A stretch of 64,000 nucleotides of DNA, taken from contig NZ_JACOIJ010000002.1 of the NCBI RefSeq assembly GCF_014692495.1, forward strand, positions 124,001 through 188,000, in the 5' to 3' direction. Source of the DNA: Sphingobacterium litopenaei. GTDB taxonomy: Bacteria; Bacteroidota; Bacteroidia; Sphingobacteriales; Sphingobacteriaceae. Shown here in pieces: positions 29,117 to 36,616 of this stretch. How positions within the stretch are numbered: position 1 is the stretch's first letter; each line of letters begins with the position of its first letter. The notes below the pieces were generated by a model. The model made no database searches, was not told the DNA's origin, and saw only the letters and a program-made list of their open reading frames with translations. The position numbers were made by a program, and so were the translations under genes.

Positions 29117-29869
29117 ATGCTAGCAAAACGTATCATTCCTTGTTTGGATGTCAAAGATGGCCGTACCGTAAAAGGCGTGAACTTCGTCGACTTGCGTGAT
29201 GCGGGGGATCCAGTGGAGTTGGCTTGGCAATATTCGGAACAAGGCGCTGATGAATTGGTGTTTTTGGATATTACAGCGACACACGAAAAGCGTAAAACTA
29301 CTATTGACTTGGTCAAAGCAGTAGCTCGTCAGGTTAATATTCCTTTTACAATTGGTGGCGGTATCAACGAAATGCGTGATGCTGAAATCTTGTTAAATAG
29401 TGGTGCGGATAAAATTTCGATTAATTCGGCTGCAGTTCGCAATCCGCAATTGATTGATGATTTGGCAAAAGCTTTCGGAACACAATTCGTAGTTGTTGCG
29501 GTGGATACACGCTTGGTAGATGGGAAAAATTATGTGCACCTACGCGGAGGTCGTGATAAAACAGACATCGAAACAGAAAATTGGATTAAAGAAGCCGAGA
29601 GTCGTGGTGCAGGCGAAATCTTATTGACTTCGATGGACCATGATGGTACTAAGAATGGTTTTGATAATGGTTTGTTAAAGAAAATCAATGATACGATTAA
29701 CATCCCATTGATTGCTTCAGGTGGTGCTGGAAATCAACAACATTTTGTGGATACATTCCAACAAGCGAATGTGGATGCTGCTTTGGCGGCTTCAGTATTC
29801 CACTACGGTGAGATATTGATTCCAGACTTGAAAGAAACATTACGTAAAAACGGTATTGTTGTTAGGTAA
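29117..29869 (+). CDS. hisF: imidazole glycerol phosphate synthase, cyclase subunit
   Basis: 250 residues, (beta/alpha)8 barrel and hisA paralogue. [17 protein letters not shown] holds the catalytic Asp11, and VVAVDTR holds the second Asp near residue 130; GGGI and SGGAG bind phosphate. Confidence 0.96.
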   Translation: MLAKRIIPCLDVKDGRTVKGVNFVDLRDAGDPVELAWQYSEQGADELVFLDITATHEKRKTTIDLVKAVARQVNIPFTIGGGINEMRDAEILLNSGADKISINSAAVRNPQLIDDLAKAFGTQFVVVAVDTRLVDGKNYVHLRGGRDKTDIETENWIKEAESRGAGEILLTSMDHDGTKNGFDNGLLKKINDTINIPLIASGGAGNQQHFVDTFQQANVDAALAASVFHYGEILIPDLKETLRKNGIVVR

Positions 29870-29873
29870 TATT

Positions 29874-29940
29874 CGTTATTTCGAATGAAACGAAGTGTAG
29901 TGAGATATCTAATAACAGATTTCTCCTTATCGAAATGACG
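29874..29940. repeat. palindromic intergenic repeat (Bacteroidota MITE/REP-like) between hisF and hisIE
   Basis: The ends are CGTTATTTCGA and TCGAAATGACG, complementary except for one base, and the inside holds AGTGAGATATCT and AGATTTCTCC typical of dispersed hairpin elements seen in many Bacteroidota genomes. It sits 4 bases after the hisF stop. Confidence 0.6.
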
Positions 29941-29991
29941 TTGATATAGATTTAGTCCTTTTAGATATAGGGCAGCAAAATAAAGAAAGCT

Positions 29992-30576
29992 ATGATAGAT
30001 TTTGAAAAAGGAAATGGACTAGTTCCAGTAATTGTCCAAGATTTTCAAACATTAGAAGTGTTGATGTTAGGCTATATGAATGAAGAGGCTTGGCAAAAGA
30101 CACAACAAGAAAAGAAAGTTACATATTTCTCCAGAACGAAGAATAGATTGTGGACAAAAGGTGAGGAGAGTGGTAACTTTTTATTGGTAAAAAGCTATCA
30201 TATCGACTGTGACCAAGACACTATTTTAATCAAAGCAGAGCCTGTAGGTCCTACTTGTCATACCGGTTCACGCAGTTGTTTTAATACAGAATATAATCAA
30301 AACTTTTTGTTGGAATTAGAACGTATTGTGAAAAATCGTTTTGAATTTCCTTCGGAAGATTCTTATGTAAACCGCTTACGCAAAAAAGGTCTTAATAAGA
30401 TCGCACAGAAAGTAGGGGAAGAAGGTGTGGAGACTGTTATTGCTGCTTTAGCTGAAACAGAAACTGATTTGATTAATGAAGCGTCAGATTTGCTGTTTCA
30501 CTTAATTGTATTATTACGTGCAAAAGGTCTTTCGTTAGAGACTGTCGCTAAAAATTTAGAAAGTAGACATCAGTAA
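29992..30576 (+). CDS. hisIE: bifunctional phosphoribosyl-AMP cyclohydrolase / phosphoribosyl-ATP pyrophosphatase
   Basis: 194 residues. HisI domain (about 1-105) with the zinc ligands in CHTGSRSCF; HisE domain (about 110-194) with KVGEEGVETVIAAL. Performs steps 2 and 3 of histidine synthesis. Last gene of the cluster; a terminator follows. Confidence 0.95.
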   Translation: MIDFEKGNGLVPVIVQDFQTLEVLMLGYMNEEAWQKTQQEKKVTYFSRTKNRLWTKGEESGNFLLVKSYHIDCDQDTILIKAEPVGPTCHTGSRSCFNTEYNQNFLLELERIVKNRFEFPSEDSYVNRLRKKGLNKIAQKVGEEGVETVIAALAETETDLINEASDLLFHLIVLLRAKGLSLETVAKNLESRHQ

Positions 30577-30601
30577 GACATTCTTAAGATGATATTCTTA
30601 T

Positions 30602-30632
30602 AAAAGTGCCGTATCTTCGTACGGCACTTTTT
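30602..30632 (+). terminator. terminator of the his operon
   Basis: AAAAGTGCCGTA and TACGGCACTTTT pair over 12 bp around a 6-base loop containing TTCG, then a T-run. 25 bases after the hisIE stop. Confidence 0.9.
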
Positions 30633-30703
30633 ATTTTAAAGTTTTCAGGAAAAAGCCTTTTCGGTTGAATACAAGGCTCTTATGTGGGTTATCAAAGATA
30701 GTC

Positions 30704-30728
30704 AAGTAACGATTTGGTAACGGTGCTT
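30704..30728 (+). repeat. left-end repeat of the island (candidate att/integrase arm site)
   Basis: Matches 20 of 25 bases at 52783-52807, in the same orientation. Each copy holds two GTAAC boxes 11 bases apart (AAGTAACG-TTT-GTAAC layout). Confidence 0.45.
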
Positions 30729-30847
30729 ATTGCTTTGCTTTTCAACACGTTTCCGTTAGCTCACAGCAAATATACAAAATTTATTATTCTCAAAACCATA
30801 CAAAGGATTTTAATATCCGATTATTACACTTGGTAAAACAGGACAAG

Positions 30848-30875
30848 AAAAAAGGGCTTTTATTAAACCCTTTTT
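30848..30875 (-). terminator. terminator of rteC
   Basis: AAAAAGGG and CCCTTTTT pair, with further TTT/AAA pairing inside, and give a T-run on the minus strand 23 bases after the rteC stop. Confidence 0.7.
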
Positions 30876-30898
30876 ACGCTGTACAGATATAGCAAACC

Positions 30899-31720
30899 CT
30901 ACCTACCGTCCTGCTCGTCCATTTTTTTGATAAGGCTTTCTTTAAGGCTGTCAAGGAATTTAGTTCTGTTCATTTTTCGGGATTTGAGTTCTAAAAACGT
31001 GTGATAGAAATCTCCCAAATCAACATTAAAAGTGCTTTCAAAGACTTTGACGATAGGTTTAATATCTGCATTGGCGTTATTGAATATGCCTTGTGAATGT
31101 AGTGCATAAATCAATTCGGTTAAAGCGGTCTTGCTACCTGTTCAATGCAGGGTTGTCGGTTTGTCGCTTGTGGCTGTTTTTGATAGTTGGTCTTCGAGGT
31201 AGTCCTGTATCAAATCATTGGCAATAATCTTTGCTACTTTGTAATCGTGGGAAGTGGAAAAACTGTGGTCGGTTTCAAAATAGAATGTGTCCAAACTCAA
31301 TTGAACATTGTGCTTGCCACGAACAAAATAGGTGTGGTCAAGATAAGTGCTGTCGGTTCTGTAATAGCTGTAAAACGCCATATTGTTATCAAAAAACCTT
31401 TTGAGCTTTGATAATTCTTTATTGAAATATTCTTCCAAAACTTCTTTTCCGCCATAAGGTCTTTTGGCTTCAATCTTATACACAGCATTGTAATAAATGA
31501 GCTTTGCAACGATGGTAGGTTTCTGATGTTTGAAAAAACGGATTTCTTCGTCTTCATCGCTGAACCCTGTTTTTAGCACATATTCCTTTAATTCGGATAG
31601 GCATTCTACAATAAGAAGTATAACAGCTTCTATCCGTTGTATGGAGCAATCAGCTTCAACCTCCAATTCGTTGACTGTTGTTTTTAACCTATGTAATGTT
31701 TCGTTGTAAAATTTATTCAT
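30899..31720 (-). pseudogene. rteC: RteC-family excision regulator interrupted by an in-frame TGA
   Basis: The frame is open from the ATG at 31720 for 192 codons, stops at TGA (31142-31144), and then continues in the same frame to 30899, about 274 codons in all. Around the stop the translation is TTLH-stop-TGSKTALTEL; RteC proteins usually have (L/W)WTGSK there, so a TGG Trp codon seems to have become TGA. RteC controls excision and transfer of CTnDOT-type elements. The tail IYALHSQGIFNNANADIKP and the ending KSRKMNRTKFLDSLK fit the family. The protein is probably truncated and inactive unless the stop is read through. Confidence 0.8.
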
Positions 31721-31802
31721 TCGATTATTTTGAAATGTTTAAGCGCACTATGAGTAGTGAATTGCCAACAGCGCTGTTCCCTCATCAAAAACATCTGTCA
31801 TT

Positions 31803-32039
31803 TCAACGATGATGATGATGTTGGTGTTGATGGTGCTGAAAATTACCTATATAATGATGATAAATATGACGGACAACAGCAAAAATTAGGAATATCAATA
31901 TGGCAGAGAGGAAAATCAGCATTGTCCAATTAAGTATTCGGTGATGCAATCTTTCTACCCTTTTTACAGGCTTTCTTGATTGAGAAATATGCCGATTGGG
32001 GATATATTTCTTTTTGCGTATTTTCTTTTTCCTTTTCAA
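31803..32039 (-). CDS. small membrane protein with His-rich tail
   Basis: 78 residues: very basic N-terminus, one membrane helix (MLIFLSAILIFLIFAVV), and a C-terminus of 12 residues containing His runs (QHHQHQHHHHR). It starts 20 bases after the P-type ATPase stop on the same strand, so it is probably co-expressed and could bind or hand over the transported metal. No family recognised. Confidence 0.65.
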   Translation of the reverse strand: MKRKKKIRKKKYIPNRHISQSRKPVKRVERLHHRILNWTMLIFLSAILIFLIFAVVRHIYHHYIGNFQHHQHQHHHHR

Positions 32040-32059
32040 AACTCATAAATTGAAGGGGT

Positions 32060-34114
32060 TTAAAATTTCATTCGCTGTATTCTTACCGCATTTAAAATTG
32101 CCAATAACGCTACGCCAACATCCGCAAAAACAGCTTCCCACATTGTCGCCAATCCACCTGCTCCAAGTACGAGTACAATAGCTTTGACACCGAAAGCCAA
32201 ACCGATATTTTGCCAAACGATTTTCTTTGTCTGTTTACCGATGTTGATTGCCATAGGTATTTTACTTGGCTTATCGTCCTGTATGACCACATCTGCGGTT
32301 TCGATAGTGGCATCACTCCCTAATCCACCCATTGCGATACCTACGTCGCTCAATGCCACAACAGGAGCATCGTTTACACCATCGCCCACAAAAGCAACGC
32401 TTTCGCCTTTGGCTTTGATGTCTTTAACTCTGTTTACTTTGTCTTCGGGCAATAAATCTCCAAAGGCATTGTCTATCCCCAACTGCTCCGCTACATATTT
32501 CACAACGGTACTTTTATCTCCGCTAAGCATCGTTGCTTTAACATTGAGCTTATGCAATAGGGTTATGGTTTCTTGTGCATCTTCTTTGATACTGTCGGCA
32601 ATCGTGATGTAACCAACAAATTTGCTGTCGTATGCAACGGCAATAGTTGTATAAACGATGCTGTTCGGGTCTAAGTCGTATGATATGCCGAACTTACCCA
32701 TCAGTTTGAAATTCCCGACCAATAAATCCTTACCGTTTACCGTTGATTTCAAACCGTGTCCGGCGATTTCCTCCGTATTTTCCAATCGAATTTCATTATT
32801 CGGTCTCCCCACGTATCCGTGAATAGCGGTTGCTACGGGGTGTGTGCTATGGCTTTCCAAAATGTTGACTAATTCCAGAATTTCAGCTTTATCAAATTCG
32901 GGATTGAAGTTGATATCCTGAACCTTAAAAACGCCCTCTGTCATTGTACCTGTCTTATCCATCACTACGTTTTGAATATCGGAAAGAGCATCTAAAAAGT
33001 TACTTCCTTTGAACAGTATTCCATTTTTGCTCGCAGCACCAATACCACCGAAATAACCTAAGGGAATGGAAATAACCAACGCACAAGGGCAGGAAATAAC
33101 CAGGAATACCAAAGCCCTGTACAGCCAATCTCTAAACTCATAATTTTCCACAAAGAAATAAGGCAGTAGGCAAATGGCTATGGCTAACAGCACTACAATA
33201 GGCGTATAGATTTTTGCAAATTTCCGGATAAATAATTCCGTTGGTGCTTTTTGTGCAGTGGCGTTTTGCACCAATTCTAAAATCTTGCTCAACTTACTGT
33301 CGGTGTATGCGGTCGTAACTTTTACCTGCGATACGGTGTTGAGATTTATCATCCCTGCCAAAACGGTTTCGCCTTTGTTTTTTGTATCTGGTTTGCTTTC
33401 GCCTGTTAAAGCCGATGTATTGAAAGATGCCGTTTCGGACAACAGTTCTCCGTCTAAGCCTAATTTTTCTCCCGGTTTAAGCTGTATAATTTCGCCAACG
33501 GCAACAGTTTCTGCCTTTACGGTTTGCGGTTCATTGTTTTTTAAAACGGTTACTTCATCGGGTCTTTGGTCAAGCAAAGATTTGATGTTTGATTTTGCCC
33601 TCGAAACAGCCATTGTCTGAAAAACTTCGCCAACGGCATAGAACAACATTACCGCAACGCCCTCGGGATATTCGCCAATGGCAAATGCCCCGATAGTTGC
33701 AATGCCCATCAAAAAGAACTCCGAGAAAATCTCGCCTTTGCGAATACTCTCAACGGCTTCTTTGAGTACGGGCAGTCCAACAGGAGCATAAGCCACCACG
33801 TACCAAATAATCCGTACCCAATCGGTAAACCACGTCTGCGGAAACCAATTATCCATTGCAATACCTGCAAGCAACAGCGCAAGGGAAATAATGGCGGGAA
33901 GAAACATCTTGAAAACATTGTCAGTATCTCCTGAATGCGAATGGTCGTGTCCGTCATCATCACTGTGGTCGTGATTATGCCCGTCATTTTTGTGATGCCC
34001 TTTTACCAATTCCTTAGCACCTGCTTTGGTGTAGATTTTTTCTTCCTGTGTGCAACAAGTCATTTTGCCTTGTGCATCGTAAGTATGCTTGTGATTTTTG
34101 TCTGTATTTATCAT
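32060..34114 (-). CDS. zntA: heavy-metal P-type ATPase (Zn/Cd/Co exporter type)
   Basis: 684 residues. In place of a ferredoxin-like metal-binding domain the N-terminus has a His/Asp-rich stretch (GHNHDHSDDDGHDHSHSG, around 45-62). Membrane motif SCPCAL (~342), phosphorylation motif DKTGTMTEG (~385), the HP dipeptide, and GDGVNDAP (~574) are intact. These exporters pump zinc, cadmium or cobalt out of the cytoplasm; CPC fits that group. It follows the transglutaminase-like gene (22-base gap) behind a Fur-type operator. The symbol is by family only. Confidence 0.88.
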   Translation of the reverse strand: MINTDKNHKHTYDAQGKMTCCTQEEKIYTKAGAKELVKGHHKNDGHNHDHSDDDGHDHSHSGDTDNVFKMFLPAIISLALLLAGIAMDNWFPQTWFTDWVRIIWYVVAYAPVGLPVLKEAVESIRKGEIFSEFFLMGIATIGAFAIGEYPEGVAVMLFYAVGEVFQTMAVSRAKSNIKSLLDQRPDEVTVLKNNEPQTVKAETVAVGEIIQLKPGEKLGLDGELLSETASFNTSALTGESKPDTKNKGETVLAGMINLNTVSQVKVTTAYTDSKLSKILELVQNATAQKAPTELFIRKFAKIYTPIVVLLAIAICLLPYFFVENYEFRDWLYRALVFLVISCPCALVISIPLGYFGGIGAASKNGILFKGSNFLDALSDIQNVVMDKTGTMTEGVFKVQDINFNPEFDKAEILELVNILESHSTHPVATAIHGYVGRPNNEIRLENTEEIAGHGLKSTVNGKDLLVGNFKLMGKFGISYDLDPNSIVYTTIAVAYDSKFVGYITIADSIKEDAQETITLLHKLNVKATMLSGDKSTVVKYVAEQLGIDNAFGDLLPEDKVNRVKDIKAKGESVAFVGDGVNDAPVVALSDVGIAMGGLGSDATIETADVVIQDDKPSKIPMAINIGKQTKKIVWQNIGLAFGVKAIVLVLGAGGLATMWEAVFADVGVALLAILNAVRIQRMKF

Positions 34115-34136
34115 AGCCTTTAATTTTTTAGGTTCG

Positions 34137-34841
34137 TTACACTTTTTTATTTCTTATTCTTTCTACATTATTATTCATTATATGCCTCACGATATGCTGA
34201 AAAATAAACTTCTTGAAAGCGTTCAGTTCTTGTTGATGTTTTGCATAAAACGCATCGGGTGTATCAAAAACGCCAAAGTCCCGATTGATGCCTTTATCCT
34301 GAATAAATGTATTATTGAGGTTCCATTCAATCGGCGGGTTCTCAAAATTATCGGTATAAACCCCGAAACCGCAAAAAGTGGTCTTGCAATCACTGTTCTG
34401 TTCCTGTAATTTAGTGAGGTACGGTTTATCCAAAATCACGCCCTCCAAAAAATACCATTGCTCGTTTACCCAAACTTCAACCCAGCTATGCAAGATATTC
34501 TTAGGCGATAGTCTGTACCAAATACCTGTAATAGCTCCTTTCTGCAATGCCTTGTCAATGGTAAAGCCGTGAATACGGTTAGGTACATCTGTTGCTCTTA
34601 ACAAAGCCATTAATAAAGTGGCTTTTGTGTTGCATTGTCCGTACCCGTCATTCAGCACCTGCGATGCGGAAATATAATCAGAAACATTATAGCCAAACTT
34701 TATTTCGTCCCGTACAAAATTGTAAATGGCTTGAACTTTGGCAACGGTGTCCAAGTTTTCCCACCCTCTCTGCTCCAATAGCTTTTGTATGGAAGCATTG
34801 GAGTAGTCAAGGATTTTTGTTTCTTTAAGATAGGTGTCCAT
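34137..34841 (-). CDS. transglutaminase-like (Cys-His-Asp) domain protein
   Basis: 234 residues, no signal peptide. Catalytic Cys70 in YGQCNTKATLL and His118 in LHSWVEVWV form a transglutaminase/protease-like core; an Asp after the next strand (VILD) would complete the triad. Function unknown. It is the first gene of the operon with the P-type ATPase, and the promoter has a TGCAATnnnATTGCA operator, so it is metal-regulated. Why a cysteine protease-like enzyme is in a metal-export operon is unclear. Confidence 0.8.
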   Translation of the reverse strand: MDTYLKETKILDYSNASIQKLLEQRGWENLDTVAKVQAIYNFVRDEIKFGYNVSDYISASQVLNDGYGQCNTKATLLMALLRATDVPNRIHGFTIDKALQKGAITGIWYRLSPKNILHSWVEVWVNEQWYFLEGVILDKPYLTKLQEQNSDCKTTFCGFGVYTDNFENPPIEWNLNNTFIQDKGINRDFGVFDTPDAFYAKHQQELNAFKKFIFQHIVRHIMNNNVERIRNKKV

Positions 34842-34860
34842 AACACATTTATATTTATAA

Positions 34861-34868
34861 CAAAGTTA
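34861..34868 (-). promoter_or_regulatory. -7 element of the zntA operon
   Basis: TAACTTTG on the minus strand, 19 bases before the transglutaminase-like ATG, 13 bases downstream of the operator at 34882. Confidence 0.6.
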
Positions 34869-34881
34869 CACAGGGAGAGCC

Positions 34882-34896
34882 TGCAATGCTATTGCA
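34882..34896. promoter_or_regulatory. Fur-family operator TGCAATnnnATTGCA upstream of the zntA operon
   Basis: TGCAATGCTATTGCA is a perfect 6-3-6 palindrome that overlaps the fur stop codon; flanking GGAGAG and CTCTCC extend the symmetry. The same sequence stands before the czc operon at 41476. Confidence 0.6.
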
Positions 34897-35311
34897 AACT
34901 CTCCTTTAAACAGTTTTCACAAATTCCCTTACCAAATAATTTTAGTTCGTCGATACGGTAATTCTGACTTCCATTCTGCGGTATTATAAAATCCTCCTTA
35001 CAGGTTGTCTGCTTACAAATCTTACAATAGAAATGTAAGTGCCAATCCTTGTGTGTATTTTCATCACACCCATCGTGGCACAGAATATACTTGACCGTAG
35101 TGTTCTCCTGAATACTGTGTACAATGCCTTTTTCTTCAAAAGTTTTCAAAGTCCTGTAAATCGTAACCCTGTCTGCTTTATAAAAATGGCTCTCGATTTC
35201 AGATAGGGACATTGCTGTTTGCTGTTGCTCCAAGAAATCATAAACCAATATCCGCATACTGGTCGGATTGGTGTTCTTTGACAACAGCTTCTGTTCAATG
35301 TTTTTTTTCAT
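34889..35311 (-). CDS. Fur-family metal-responsive repressor
   Basis: 140 residues when started at the ATG that lies 13 bases after the czcB stop; the frame is open further upstream but into czcB. A winged helix (VTIYRTLKTFEEKGIV) precedes the metal-binding part with HDGCDENTHKDWHLHFYCKICKQTTC and a C-terminal CENC. Closest in style to Fur/Zur-type repressors of Bacteroidota metal islands. It is the last gene of the czc operon, whose promoter carries the TGCAATnnnATTGCA operator, so it probably regulates its own operon and the neighbouring zntA operon. Confidence 0.85.
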   Translation of the reverse strand: MKKNIEQKLLSKNTNPTSMRILVYDFLEQQQTAMSLSEIESHFYKADRVTIYRTLKTFEEKGIVHSIQENTTVKYILCHDGCDENTHKDWHLHFYCKICKQTTCKEDFIIPQNGSQNYRIDELKLFGKGICENCLKESLQ

Positions 35312-35324
35312 TATCCAATGTTTT

Positions 35325-36608
35325 TTAGTGAGCGTGGGCGTGTTCTCCCGAATCATCCATTTTTGCATTCACAAAAAATGCACTTTTTACCACGATATGC
35401 GTTCCGTGAGGAATTTCACTTACAGGTGTAATTGCCGTATAACCTAATAGAGAAGCACCTTTAATGACTTCCATTCTTACAAATCGAGTTCCCTTTTCAG
35501 AACCGTGGTCGTGAGCCTCCTCTTCATCGTGGTCGTGAGCTTCTCCCTCTTTATGCTCGTGGGGTTCTTCTTCCTGCTCCTTGACCAAAAAGATGTAATA
35601 CTTTCCGTCTGCATTGACAATAGCATCGTTGGGTACAGCCGTACTTAATACATCATCTAAACTTACCATTCCGGTTATACTCATTCCGTCAATCAATCCT
35701 GTTTTATCGCCTGTAATTCTGCTGTGAACGGCAATGGTCTTACTCTCTCCGCTAAAAGATGAACCAATACTGTACACTTCGGCAGAATAGGTCTTATTGG
35801 GATTGTTGGTTACGACAAAATCTATTTTCTGACCTATTTTGATAAGGGGAATATCCTTTTCATAAACCTGTAAATCCAAGTGCAATGCTGTGTTCTCTAT
35901 TATTTCGGCAATAGGCGAAGACACATCTACATAGCTTCCGATTTTGGCAAAAACGTTACTTATAGTGCCACTTATCGGGCTTGTAACGACCAACGAGGAT
36001 TTAAGGCTCGCATTTGACAAGGAAGCCGGATTAATACCCATCATTTGGATTTGTTGTTGTAACGATGCTTTTCGTGTTCTCAACGTGTTCAATTCAGATG
36101 TGGCACTTTGCAGGTTTTTCTTTGCACCTGCATTTCCCTCGTTCAGCTCTCTTTGTCTTGCCACTTCCTGCTCTGCAAATTCTATCCGGCTATTAATGCT
36201 TAGGTATTCTTCCTGCAACTGTATGAATTGCGGATTGGAAATTGTGCCGATGACCTGACCTTTCTTTACAAAATCGCCTATCTCCACATTGAGGGATTTG
36301 ATAACGCCACCAAACATTGAAGTTGCATTTGCCTTGTTGCTGTTGGGTACTCTCAATCCTCCGTTGGCTTTCAATGTTGCGGATAATTGTTTTTGTTCAA
36401 TCATCCCTATTTCGATACCAACGGCTTTCATCTGCTCATCGGTCAGCACGGCAACATTTTCTTCTTCGTGTTCGTCCGTTGTTGTTTCTGCTTCCGTTCC
36501 GTGATTATGCCCATCGCCCTCTTTATGATTATTTGTACAGGCGTTGAAAGCAAAGAATGCTACGAGGACAAGAACGCTAAAAACTATATTATTTATGATA
36601 CGTTTCAT
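35325..36608 (-). CDS. czcB: CzcB-type periplasmic adaptor of metal efflux
   Basis: 427 residues; lipoprotein with Cys24 (FNAC). Has the barrel-sandwich, lipoyl and helical hairpin parts of membrane fusion proteins (about 60-330), and two His/Asp/Glu-rich stretches, near 32-50 and about 345-375 (EAHDHDEEEAHDH), likely metal-binding. Links the RND pump to the outer-membrane channel. Follows the fused CzcA-CzcC gene by 8 bases. Confidence 0.88.
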   Translation of the reverse strand: MKRIINNIVFSVLVLVAFFAFNACTNNHKEGDGHNHGTEAETTTDEHEEENVAVLTDEQMKAVGIEIGMIEQKQLSATLKANGGLRVPNSNKANATSMFGGVIKSLNVEIGDFVKKGQVIGTISNPQFIQLQEEYLSINSRIEFAEQEVARQRELNEGNAGAKKNLQSATSELNTLRTRKASLQQQIQMMGINPASLSNASLKSSLVVTSPISGTISNVFAKIGSYVDVSSPIAEIIENTALHLDLQVYEKDIPLIKIGQKIDFVVTNNPNKTYSAEVYSIGSSFSGESKTIAVHSRITGDKTGLIDGMSITGMVSLDDVLSTAVPNDAIVNADGKYYIFLVKEQEEEPHEHKEGEAHDHDEEEAHDHGSEKGTRFVRMEVIKGASLLGYTAITPVSEIPHGTHIVVKSAFFVNAKMDDSGEHAHAH

Positions 36609-36616
36609 ATATTGTA

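Noticed and set aside
32184-32612. Plus-strand frame of 142 codons opposite zntA
   Set aside because: Antisense to well-conserved ATPase motifs.
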